64,000 bases of DNA from Pseudomonas schmalbachii (GTDB lineage: Bacteria > Pseudomonadota > Gammaproteobacteria > Pseudomonadales > Pseudomonadaceae): contig NZ_JAELYA010000005.1 of the NCBI RefSeq assembly GCF_017589465.1, positions 62,001 to 126,000 on the forward strand, written 5' to 3'. How positions within the stretch are numbered: position 1 is the first letter of the stretch; every line of letters starts with the position of its first letter. The position numbers were made by a program, and so were the translations under genes. The notes beneath the pieces are model-generated. The model made no database searches. It was not told the DNA's origin and saw nothing but the letters and a program-made list of their open reading frames with translations. Positions 25,740 to 33,272 of this stretch are shown piece after piece.

Positions 25740-26021
25740 TCATCTACCTGAAATTTTTGTTGCTGTCTGTGGATATATGACTTTCACTGACAATCCGTCC
25801 TTGTATGAAAAGTACTCTGTGCAAATTTTATCCTCCTCGCTTATGGTTCGTTTTTCGATATCGCTGGCCGCTAGAAAGTCGGCGAAAGATGTGTGGCCAT
25901 CCTGCTGACAGTCCATTTCTTTCCATGTGTACCCTTTGTTCCAGCTATCTATGGATCGGGTTGCTAGATAGAGTACAACTGGAAGCGTAACTGAGAGGGC
26001 CAAACAAGCTATTGCTCGCAC
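25740..26021 (-). CDS. Small membrane-anchored or exported hypothetical protein
   Basis: 93 residues. The N-terminus (MRAIACLALSVTLPVVLYLA) is a signal peptide or anchor, followed by a charged extracytoplasmic part with two cysteines near 38 and 67. The ATG lies inside the end of the upstream gene (13-base overlap with 26009-26557), so the two are probably translationally coupled. Four bases separate it from the zinc-ribbon gene. No family recognised. Confidence 0.6.
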   Translation of the reverse strand: MRAIACLALSVTLPVVLYLATRSIDSWNKGYTWKEMDCQQDGHTSFADFLAASDIEKRTISEEDKICTEYFSYKDGLSVKVIYPQTATKISGR

Positions 26022-26557
26022 ATCATGCCCTCTTCTATGGCCTGCAGTAACTCATCTCGCGAAGTGCGAATTTCGTTTTCGGAGTGGCATACTTTGTTAA
26101 CGCTCACGTCTGATACATACAAAAGCTCTCGCTTTCTCAGTTCAGTAAAAGAGTCTCGGCAACGAATAATCGAATTCTCCACATCCATTTTCTTCAAGTC
26201 TTGAATGATGGTTTTTCCTCGAGCCAACAGTTGACAATCCCGATCTTCTGCACCGCCAGCATCTAGGTGCAGTGATAATAAATCAATTAGCGCACTGGTC
26301 GCGGCGTCACTTCTATTTACACCCAGGGAGTCGATTGAGATTTCAAGTGCTGACTGCCCTCCTCTACAACCAAATAAACACTTCTCGCGCTCCTGTCGAA
26401 CCCTCAGGCTTAGGCTATGTACAAATTCGATCATAATAACTTGTGTCACAAAGTATGCTTGTTGCGCTTCGACTGTAGATGTTGTGGATTTTGCTGCCTC
26501 AGACGAAAGACAAATTCCTATAAGAAGATATATGCCAAAAAGAGATTTTATTTTCAT
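26009..26557 (-). CDS. Exported cysteine-containing hypothetical protein
   Basis: 182 residues with a signal peptide (MKIKSLFGIYLLIGICLSSEA, cleavage near 21). The mature part is helical with paired cysteines (CLFGC near 60-64, others near 107, 133, 157 and 180), suggesting a disulfide-stabilised periplasmic protein. Its first 33 residues match the truncated copy at 27713-27841, so the gene was once duplicated in this island. It heads a coupled pair with the next gene. A periplasmic immunity role is possible. Confidence 0.65.
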   Translation of the reverse strand: MKIKSLFGIYLLIGICLSSEAAKSTTSTVEAQQAYFVTQVIMIEFVHSLSLRVRQEREKCLFGCRGGQSALEISIDSLGVNRSDAATSALIDLLSLHLDAGGAEDRDCQLLARGKTIIQDLKKMDVENSIIRCRDSFTELRKRELLYVSDVSVNKVCHSENEIRTSRDELLQAIEEGMMCEQ

Positions 26558-27199
26558 GGTTTAACTATTAGGGTGTTTCCCTGCTTGGCTTCGATTGTTT
26601 AATTTTTGAATGTCAATAGCTGTACCGGAAAAAGAGAAAGATTTATTTTTGCTGACCTAGTTTCGGTCGACCCTAACCCCTTCTCTAGATTCGAACTCCT
26701 GTAACTCGTTCAATCTCATCCAAGGAGCCCATTACTTGTCAATTGGCTGCACTGAACCGCCTCACGAGAACTAGCTCTTCAGGAGGGATCGCATGTTTCA
26801 CGAACTCGACGTAACCACAGCGGCGCATTTCTTATGTAGAACTCAGCGCTTCGAAACTCGGGTCGGGGCAAGCCAGTTTTCCCCAGAAGATGTACCAACT
26901 CGCATTGCGTAACTCGACCATGGATAGTCCGTGTTTGAAAATCGCCTTGTTCGGCGAACACAACCTAATAGTGGGATCACGCTGCGCGATATGATGCGAA
27001 TAGATCCTGGGCATGAGAATTTCCTCCTTGAAGCCAGCACCTGAGTATCCTTGCTAAAAATTTAAAGTGTAGAAAATAAAACTATCCCCTTTTTCTCCAT
27101 GTCCCCTTTCCCCAAAAGCTACATGATTGTTTCAGACCATCCTTAGAGTGCATTCGCGCCCTTTCTCACGTTTCAAAACTAAATAAATCGTTTGTTTCA
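26558..27199. other. 642-bp region without an intact gene; gene remnants
   Basis: Several overlapping minus-strand frames (26779-27040) lack convincing ribosome sites and overlap in all three frames, as expected of decayed coding sequence. The stretch 26739-26828 still encodes part of a zinc ribbon. The remaining AT-rich sequence holds nothing I recognise. Confidence 0.55.
26739..26828 (-). pseudogene. Remnant of a zinc-ribbon gene
   Basis: The 29-residue frame reads MRRCGYVEFVKHAIPPEELV and ends RRFSAAN. Its RRCGYVEFVKH aligns with ARCGYTEFYRG at the end of the intact zinc-ribbon protein (25394-25735). The upstream part is broken by an in-frame TAA and lies in other frames. This looks like the 3' end of a second YpzJ-like gene. 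Confidence 0.5.
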
Positions 27200-27652
27200 C
27201 TAGCGTTTCGGTTGTTCTTGGCTAGTGAGCTTTCTCATTAGATCGGCTGACTCCAAAAAATAGAAAAATATAGCGGGTCTTCCATCTTCATTGATTACTT
27301 CAAACTTCTCGTAGCCGGAGCCATGTTCAAATTCTGTCTTGTAGATAAGGGTGGTTTTGCTTGGCGAGTCCATGGAGTGAGAGAGTATTGTTTTCTCTTT
27401 TCTGCTATTTATTACTTTTCCCAAATTTGTCCTTATGGATTTTAATAAATTCTCTACATCGGTTCTTTTTGTGTTTGTCCTTGTTGCTTTTGCTGAACTT
27501 TCATAGATGGCTATAAATTCCTCTGAGTTTAAGCGGGTGTGGAACTCTATTATTGCAGCCTCTGCTTCTACAGTATTCGGGATTCGCGAACAGCTTGAAA
27601 TGAGCAGGAGGAGTACAAGTGCTGGTTTATATGAGTTTCTGCTTAATTTCAT
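27200..27652 (-). CDS. Putative lipoprotein, DUF4019-like
   Basis: 150 residues. The signal sequence ends in the lipobox ISSC (Cys near 21). The remainder has the DUF4019 pattern: a helix with EFIAIYESSAKATR, LLKSIRTNLGKV with SRK, then a beta part IYKTEFEHGSGYEKFEVINE ending in DGRPAIFFYF. Such domains occur in small periplasmic proteins of unknown role, some near toxin loci. AT-rich like the rest of the island. Confidence 0.65.
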   Translation of the reverse strand: MKLSRNSYKPALVLLLLISSCSRIPNTVEAEAAIIEFHTRLNSEEFIAIYESSAKATRTNTKRTDVENLLKSIRTNLGKVINSRKEKTILSHSMDSPSKTTLIYKTEFEHGSGYEKFEVINEDGRPAIFFYFLESADLMRKLTSQEQPKR

Positions 27653-27712
27653 TGTTCATCATTTCAGGACTTTGGCTGGTTTTTTGTTCTGGAGTCGTAT
27701 GTGTGTTGCTTT

Positions 27713-27841
27713 TTAAGTATGAGCTTGCGGGTGTAATTGTGCTTGCTGTGTTTCAATTGCAGTCGGTGCTATCTTTGCGGCCTCGGATGGCAAGCAAATA
27801 CCTAAGAGGAAATAAAGTCCAAGTAAGAATTTGGCTTTCAC
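27713..27841 (-). pseudogene. Truncated copy of the exported protein at 26009-26557
   Basis: A 42-residue frame from a GTG (27841) reads VKAKFLLGLYFLLGICLPSE followed by AAK and IETQQAQ. Aligned with MKIKSLFGIYLLIGICLSSE / AAK / VEAQQAY it is clearly homologous across the signal peptide and start of the mature protein. It then diverges and stops. The rest of the copy is missing, replaced by sequence leading to the lipoprotein gene. Confidence 0.7.
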
Positions 27842-27931
27842 AGTTGTGCTATTAAATACGACAGGCTTCGGGATCGATTAGACGATGCTGTATGAAGTCT
27901 GCATGTTTCTCTTGGATTATTAAGCATTGCC

Positions 27932-28405
27932 TTATCTCCCATAGTATCTGAGGTATGCTACGGTCGACTTGAACTTTGCAGGGATAATCTTGGAAAATAG
28001 AGTTATTATCTTGTTGCTATAGATGCATATGACTATTGCGGATAGAAAGTTTAAAATTGACACCGATAAGAAAATTTCCCACTTACCTATAGGGAATGAG
28101 ATTTGGTGGTTGAAGTGGTATGTCTTTATGAAGTTATGTCCATAGAATAGTGCTGCAAGCACCATTGATGCAATTTTTGATGCTTTTGTTACGGTGACTA
28201 ACCCTTTCTCGCTTAGTATTCGTGTAAATATTGTTAATATTCCTAATAAAATAGTTAATTCAATTGTTCTCCTGAGGATGTATGAGTCATTTATTTTGAG
28301 TGCGGCTATTAATAATGAGAACGGGATTGCGATCAGATGCGACGCTAAGAAGGTCATTCCAACTGTAATGGTGCTTGTTATCAGGAATCTTGAGATGAAA
28401 TGCAT
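27932..28405 (-). CDS. Polytopic membrane protein, probable cognate immunity protein of the Rhs tip
   Basis: 157 residues with four hydrophobic segments (about 7-36, 46-66, 79-93 and 108-133) and a basic tail. Its ATG begins four bases after the last base of the upstream rhs frame. Immunity genes lie immediately 3' of the rhs toxin tip, so this is the natural candidate. An integral membrane immunity protein suggests a toxin acting on or through the inner membrane or in the periplasm. No family recognised; function is inferred from position. Confidence 0.7.
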   Translation of the reverse strand: MHFISRFLITSTITVGMTFLASHLIAIPFSLLIAALKINDSYILRRTIELTILLGILTIFTRILSEKGLVTVTKASKIASMVLAALFYGHNFIKTYHFNHQISFPIGKWEIFLSVSILNFLSAIVICIYSNKIITLFSKIIPAKFKSTVAYLRYYGR

Positions 28406-28406
28406 T

Positions 28407-29630
28407 TTACGGTCTCAGTTGGGTTTCATAACATTCGCAATTATCTGGGAGGTCATAAGGTCCGGCAGATTCAACAAGAGAACATTTTTCTTGAATCATA
28501 TCCCCCATTTTATCGGTGTTTTTCCCCCAATTAGTGCATTGAATAGCCCAGTTGTCGTGCGGTCCAAAATTGATTTCGTAATGAGGCGCACCCGGAGCGC
28601 CGCAAACCATTCTTGAACAGTAGGTTAAGTCTGGTTGAAATGAGTTAAGAATATTGTCAATCAGCGTCCTGGTGTCTTCGAGTATCGTATTCTTCTTTAG
28701 AAAGGTCTGGGGTTTCGGGTTTATTTCTTTTCCTGGCTTGATTTTTGGAGTCCATCCAGGTCTGAGGCCTAAATGATCAATATTTTCTAGAAGCGAACTA
28801 TTTACATAGGCATAGGTATTGGTTCCACCGCTTATCTTTATGGGGTTCTGACTGATATATCGTCCAAACTCCGGAAAGTAATAACGATGCTGGTTGTAAC
28901 AAAGCCCACTTTTCTCATCGTGATACTGCCCCTGGAAGCGCAGGGGCTGGTCGGTTGTGCCTTGTTCATTGCACACGGCGGCCCAATCGTCGGGTTCGGC
29001 GCTCCAGAGGGTGTGGCCATTGCTATCGGTGAGGCGCAATGGGGTGCCTAGGTGGTCGGTGTGGAAGATGGCGAGCGTCGCTTCGCCACTCTTCAACGTT
29101 TCCGGCAGGGCGAGGCCCTGGCCGAGCAACAGGCGTTTGACTGCCAGCAGCTCCGGCGCTTCGTCGCTATTGGTGGCCTGCTCCAGGCGGAGTAGCGGGA
29201 CGAAGGTGCCGGGTAGGTAGACCAGGGTACGTTTGCGTTGGTCATCGTCCTTCAGGGGCAGGCGGTCGCCATCCCAGCCGTAGCGATGGTGCTGTTCGCT
29301 GCCGTCGACATGGTGGATCGTCTTGCCAATACGGCGGGAGAGGGCGTCATAGCTGTAGCTCGCCTCCAGGAGCGGCTGGCCGTTCCGGCTGCGCTGCAGC
29401 AGCACCAGGCGTTGTGCGGCGTCGTAATGCAGGTCGAGTTGGGTGCCGTCCGGGCGGTTGAGCTGGATGAGGTTGCCGATAGCGTCGTAGCGGTAGCGAT
29501 GGCCGTCGTGGTGATCGAAGCGGTAGCAACTGTCGAGGGCTTCCTCGCCCTGGAAGCCGAGCACCTGCAGCGCACTCGCGGTGCCATCGATCAGCAGGTG
29601 GAACTGTGCCTGGTTAGCCGGTTGGAACAT
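28407..29630 (-). CDS. 5'-truncated Rhs protein with a cysteine-rich C-terminal tip
   Basis: 407 residues. YD repeats (YRYDAIGNLIQL, YSYDALSRRIGK) and the conserved Rhs core end (FHTDHLGTPLRLTD; GQYHDEKSGLCYNQHRYYFP; FGRYISQNP; GGTNTYAYV; DHLGL near 285-289) identify the last third of an Rhs core. Full Rhs proteins usually exceed 1200 residues, so the N-terminal delivery part is missing; an in-frame stop lies shortly upstream. From about residue 290 the sequence is unlike the core and AT-rich: a 118-residue tip with cysteines at 338, 343, 365, 383, 398 and 400 and no motif I recognise. It is probably a toxin domain left as an orphan cassette. Confidence 0.8.
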   Translation of the reverse strand: MFQPANQAQFHLLIDGTASALQVLGFQGEEALDSCYRFDHHDGHRYRYDAIGNLIQLNRPDGTQLDLHYDAAQRLVLLQRSRNGQPLLEASYSYDALSRRIGKTIHHVDGSEQHHRYGWDGDRLPLKDDDQRKRTLVYLPGTFVPLLRLEQATNSDEAPELLAVKRLLLGQGLALPETLKSGEATLAIFHTDHLGTPLRLTDSNGHTLWSAEPDDWAAVCNEQGTTDQPLRFQGQYHDEKSGLCYNQHRYYFPEFGRYISQNPIKISGGTNTYAYVNSSLLENIDHLGLRPGWTPKIKPGKEINPKPQTFLKKNTILEDTRTLIDNILNSFQPDLTYCSRMVCGAPGAPHYEINFGPHDNWAIQCTNWGKNTDKMGDMIQEKCSLVESAGPYDLPDNCECYETQLRP

Positions 29631-29952
29631 GCCTGTCGCCCTGAAACATCCGTTGTAGAGCGGCGGACTTTAGGGGGAAGGGCGAGGTTGCGCAGTGGTA
29701 GGCGTGCACCTTGGGAGGTTTCTACGGATTACGCGGATTTTTCGTAGGAACGTTCTTGCTAACCCCTTTGCGCGGCGGCTATCAGCTTCGGACGCTGGGG
29801 CAAGCCTTTCGGGAGCCTGCAGGGGGAATAGATGTGGATCGGGTAGGCAATGTTGGGCTTCGCAAGCTCAGCCCAACCTACGAAAAGCATTCCGCAGTAA
29901 AAACAAAGCCCCGCTGATTCGGCGGGGCTTTCCATCTCGTGCGCTGCAACGC
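29631..29952. other. 322-bp junction between the Rhs island and core genome
   Basis: It contains an inverted half REP unit (29852-29882, TGTTGGGCTTCGCAAGCTCA to CCTACG) and the terminator of the next gene (29905-29932). GC-rich sequence at 29640-29850 shows no gene. The Rhs N-terminal coding part was not found here. Confidence 0.65.
29905..29932 (-). terminator. Terminator of the PA3496-like gene
   Basis: AAAGCCCCGC-TGATTC-GGCGGGGCTTT; on the minus strand the stem is followed by TTTGTTTTT. Confidence 0.85.
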
Positions 29953-30141
29953 CTACAGGTCGAAATCGTAGTCGCTCAGCTGCTTCTGCAGGCGGCGCTC
30001 TTCGAGGTAGTTGTCGATGATGCGACGCTTGGTCAGGTTGGTCCTGGCGACTTCCGCAGCGTCTTCGGCGTCATCGTCGGCATCGTCCTCCACCACGGTT
30101 ACTTCGTCTTCCAGCTCAAGGTCTTCTTTAGCGGTTGCCAT
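29953..30141 (-). CDS. Small acidic protein, PA3496-like
   Basis: 62 residues. The first half is very acidic (KEDLELEDEV, EDDADDDAEDAAEVA), the second basic and helical (LTKRRIIDNYLEERRLQKQL), ending SDYDFDL. Position beside nth and the rnf operon matches PA3496 of P. aeruginosa, a family annotated as possibly linked to envelope integrity. ATG at 30141 is preferred because GGAG lies 9 bases before it; the GTG at 30150 overlaps that site. Confidence 0.8.
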   Translation of the reverse strand: MATAKEDLELEDEVTVVEDDADDDAEDAAEVARTNLTKRRIIDNYLEERRLQKQLSDYDFDL

Positions 30142-30248
30142 AGCAGTCACTCCAACTTATGGGGTGTTCTTGGCGCCCTTATATCGACAAAGTGCGGGGT
30201 GGTAAAAAAGATTTTTTCAATGGATGAGGACAATTCCTACGGTAGGAA

Positions 30249-30887
30249 TCAATCGTCCGAAGTCTTGTGCTTGTACTCGCACAGGTCCTCGATCCGGCAA
30301 CTGCCGCATTGCGGTTTGCGCGCCTTGCACACGTAGCGGCCATGCAGGATCAGCCAGTGGTGGGCGTCCAGCAGGTATTCACGGGGCACGAACTTCACCA
30401 GCTTCTTCTCCACTTCCAGCACGTTCTTGCCGGGAGCGATGCCGGTGCGGTTGGAGACGCGGAAGATGTGCGTGTCCACCGCCATGGTCGGCTGGCGGAA
30501 GGCGGTGTTCAGGACCACGTTGGCGGTCTTGCGGCCGACGCCGGGCAGGGCTTCGAGATCCTCGCGGTTGTCCGGGACTTCGCCGCCGTGCTTCTCGACC
30601 AGGATGCGGCAGGTCTCGATGACGTTCTTCGCCTTGCTGTTGTACAGGCCGATGGTCTTGATGTACTCGGACAGCCCTTCCACCCCCAGCGCATGGATGG
30701 CGGCGGGGGTATTGGCCACCGGGAACAGTTTCGCCGTGGCCTTGTTCACGCCGACGTCGGTGGCCTGGGCGGAGAGGATCACCGCGATCAGCAACTCGAA
30801 CGGCGAGGCGTATTCCAGCTCGGTGGTGGGGTTGGGATCATCCTCGTGCAGGCGACGGAAAATCTCCGCGCGCTTGGCGGCATTCAT
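30249..30887 (-). CDS. nth: Endonuclease III
   Basis: 212 residues. A DNA glycosylase/AP lyase removing oxidised pyrimidines. The helix-hairpin-helix [15 protein letters not shown] carries the catalytic lysine, the catalytic aspartate is in [12 protein letters not shown], and the [4Fe-4S] cluster cysteines are in [17 protein letters not shown] (C-x6-C-x2-C-x5-C). Length is normal. It overlaps rnfE by 4 bases, the usual rnf-nth coupling in gammaproteobacteria. Confidence 0.97.
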   Translation of the reverse strand: MNAAKRAEIFRRLHEDDPNPTTELEYASPFELLIAVILSAQATDVGVNKATAKLFPVANTPAAIHALGVEGLSEYIKTIGLYNSKAKNVIETCRILVEKHGGEVPDNREDLEALPGVGRKTANVVLNTAFRQPTMAVDTHIFRVSNRTGIAPGKNVLEVEKKLVKFVPREYLLDAHHWLILHGRYVCKARKPQCGSCRIEDLCEYKHKTSDD

Positions 30888-31594
30888 TCAATCACTCCAG
30901 TGACGCGGACGCGCTGGCGCTGGGTGGCGGGTTCGCTGCCCGCCTGCGCCCTGGCGCGTTCCGCCAGGCTTTCATCGATACGGTTCTTCAGGGCGATCAG
31001 CAGGCCCAGCACGAGGAACGCGCCGGGCGGCAGGATGGCCAGCAGGAAGCCCTGGTAATCCGCGAACAACTGGACCTTCCAGCCCGCTGCGGCGGGGCCG
31101 AACAGCAACTGCATGTCGGCCAGCAGGGTGCCGTGGCCGAGCACTTCGCGCAGGGTGCCGAGGGCCAGCAGCACCAGTGCGAATCCCAGTCCCATCATAA
31201 GCCCGTCGAACGCCGAGCGGGCCACGCTGTGCTTGGCGGCGAAGGCTTCGGCGCGGCCGAGGATCACGCAGTTGGTGGTGATCAGCGGGATGAAGATGCC
31301 GAGGATCTGGTACAGCTCGTAGGTCCAGGCCTGCATCAGCAGTTCGATGCAGGTGGTCAGCGCGGCGATGATCATGACGAACGCCGGCAGCCGCACGGCC
31401 TCGGTCACCGAGCCGCGGATCAGCGCCACGGCGGCGTTCGAGCAGGCCAGCACGAGCATGGTGGCGAGGCCCAGGCCGAGGGCGTTGACCATCGAGTTGC
31501 TGGTGCCGAGCAGCGGGCACAGGCCGAGCAGCTGGACCAGTCCGGGATTGTTCTTCCACAGCCCCTGCAGGGCGATCTCGCGGTATTCACTCAT
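30884..31594 (-). CDS. rnfE: Rnf electron transport complex subunit E
   Basis: 236 residues, about six TM helices, with the conserved [20 protein letters not shown] and [18 protein letters not shown] segments. RnfE and RnfA are related inner-membrane subunits of the ferredoxin:NAD+ oxidoreductase that couples electron transfer to ion movement. It overlaps rnfG (8 bases) and nth (4 bases). Confidence 0.95.
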   Translation of the reverse strand: MSEYREIALQGLWKNNPGLVQLLGLCPLLGTSNSMVNALGLGLATMLVLACSNAAVALIRGSVTEAVRLPAFVMIIAALTTCIELLMQAWTYELYQILGIFIPLITTNCVILGRAEAFAAKHSVARSAFDGLMMGLGFALVLLALGTLREVLGHGTLLADMQLLFGPAAAGWKVQLFADYQGFLLAILPPGAFLVLGLLIALKNRIDESLAERARAQAGSEPATQRQRVRVTGVIE

Positions 31595-32228
31595 GCTCGG
31601 TCACCTCGGCCGGCGGAGCCAGCAGCTCGGCCTTGTGCTGATCGAAGTACTGCAGCGCCTTGTGCGTCGCCCTGACCACCGCGCGCGGGGTGATGGTGGC
31701 GCCGGCGAACTGGTCGAACTGGCCGCCGTCCTTCTTCACCTGCCAGCCGGATTCGCCGGGATTGGCCAGCGAGCGCTGGTCGAAACCATGCAGCCAGTCG
31801 CTCTTGCCCAGCTCGATCTTGTCGCCGAGGCCCGGGGTTTCCTTGTGCGCGACCACCCGCACGCCGAGCAGGCGGCCCTCGGCGCTGACCCCGACCAGCA
31901 GCTGGATCGCGCCGCTGTAGCCGTCCGGCGCGGTGGCCTGGAGGACCACCGCGGTCGGCTTGCCCTGCAGGGTGGCGACGAAGGCCGGGGCGGGCCGGTC
32001 CTTGCCGAGCAGCTTGGGGTCGAACTGGCTGACCTGGGTGTCCAGCGGATGATTGTCGTAGCTGCCGGCCGGCAACAGCTGCAGTATCGCGCGGCCACGG
32101 GCTTCGCGCTGGGAGGCCTTGATGCGTTCCTTGGTGAACTGGTGGACCGTCGCCACCAGCCCGACGGTGACCACGGCGAACAGGCCGAGCACCAGGGCGT
32201 TCTTCAGGATCGAGCGCTGCATCGGCAT
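31587..32228 (-). CDS. rnfG: Rnf complex subunit G (FMN-binding)
   Basis: 213 residues: one N-terminal TM helix and a periplasmic FMN-binding domain. The covalent flavin threonine is in [12 protein letters not shown] (S/T-G-A-T motif, near 176-179). The conserved [18 protein letters not shown] segment is present. It is one of the two flavin-carrying subunits with RnfD. Confidence 0.95.
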   Translation of the reverse strand: MPMQRSILKNALVLGLFAVVTVGLVATVHQFTKERIKASQREARGRAILQLLPAGSYDNHPLDTQVSQFDPKLLGKDRPAPAFVATLQGKPTAVVLQATAPDGYSGAIQLLVGVSAEGRLLGVRVVAHKETPGLGDKIELGKSDWLHGFDQRSLANPGESGWQVKKDGGQFDQFAGATITPRAVVRATHKALQYFDQHKAELLAPPAEVTEHE

Positions 32229-32231
32229 CGA

Positions 32232-33269
32232 TCATTCCCCCAGCTTGAAGCCGCGTTGCGGCTTCTTGTGCCCGTAGGTGCGCGGGCGGGTGTAGTAGTC
32301 GATGGTCGGCGCGGCGAGATTCATCAGCAGCACGGCAAAGGCAAGGCCATCCGGATAGCCGCCCCAGGCACGGATGATGTAGGTGATCACGCCGACGCCG
32401 ATGCCGAAGACCAGCCGTCCGCGATTGCTGGTGGCGCCGGAAACCGGGTCGGTGACGATGAAGAAGGCGCCGAGCATGGTCGCCCCGGAGAACAGGTGCA
32501 GCAGCGGCGAGCCGTGGGAGTCCGAGCCGGAGCCGCCCCAGAACAGCAGGTTCATGACGAACAGCGCGCCGAGCATGCCGACCGGCGCATGCCAGGTGAA
32601 CAGCTTGCGCCAGAGGAGGAACAGGCCGCCGACGAGGAACGCCAGGTTGACCAGTTCCACGCCGCGCCCGCCGACCGAGCCGAAGGCCGCGCTCTGCGCC
32701 ATCAGTTCGTCCATGGTCAGGCTCTTGTTGGTGCGGATGGTGTCGAGCACCGTGGCGCCGACCCAGGCATCCGGCTGCTGCGAGGCGAAGCCGAAGATCT
32801 GGCCGAGCCCCTCGACGATGCCGAGGCTGGCGTCCGGGCTGGGCCAGCGGGTCATCTCCAGCGGGAAGGACACCAGCACCACCACATAGCCGAGCATCGC
32901 CGGGTTGAACGGGTTCTGCCCGAGCCCGCCATAGAGGTGCTTGCCGAACACCAGGGCGAAGCCGGTGGCGATCAGCGTCAGCCACCAGGGGGCGTAGGGC
33001 GGCAGGGCGAGGGCGAGCAGCACGGCGGTGACCAGCGCGCTGCCATCCTTGAGGAAGAAGCCCAGCGGGCGGCCGCGCAGCTTCAGCATCGCCGCTTCGC
33101 AACCGAGGGCGATGGCGCTGCACCAGAGCAGGTTGAACAGCGTGCCGACGCCGTACAGGGCCGTCAGCACCAAGACGCCGGGTGCGCAGGCGGCCAGCAC
33201 CTGCAGCATGACCCTCTGCGTGCGATTGCCGGCAGTGACGTGGGGCGAGGTGATGCGGGGCAGTTTCAT
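32232..33269 (-). CDS. rnfD: Rnf complex subunit D
   Basis: 345 residues, polytopic. Conserved segments include LYGGLGQNPFNPAMLGYVV and a covalent FMN threonine likely in FFIVTDPVSGATSNRGR. It starts 3 bases after rnfC in the same operon. Confidence 0.95.
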   Translation of the reverse strand: MKLPRITSPHVTAGNRTQRVMLQVLAACAPGVLVLTALYGVGTLFNLLWCSAIALGCEAAMLKLRGRPLGFFLKDGSALVTAVLLALALPPYAPWWLTLIATGFALVFGKHLYGGLGQNPFNPAMLGYVVVLVSFPLEMTRWPSPDASLGIVEGLGQIFGFASQQPDAWVGATVLDTIRTNKSLTMDELMAQSAAFGSVGGRGVELVNLAFLVGGLFLLWRKLFTWHAPVGMLGALFVMNLLFWGGSGSDSHGSPLLHLFSGATMLGAFFIVTDPVSGATSNRGRLVFGIGVGVITYIIRAWGGYPDGLAFAVLLMNLAAPTIDYYTRPRTYGHKKPQRGFKLGE

Positions 33270-33272
33270 CGC

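Noticed and set aside
26779..27040. Three overlapping minus-strand frames as genes
   Set aside because: They overlap in all frames, lack convincing ribosome sites, and one contains a zinc-ribbon fragment; decay of older coding DNA explains them better.
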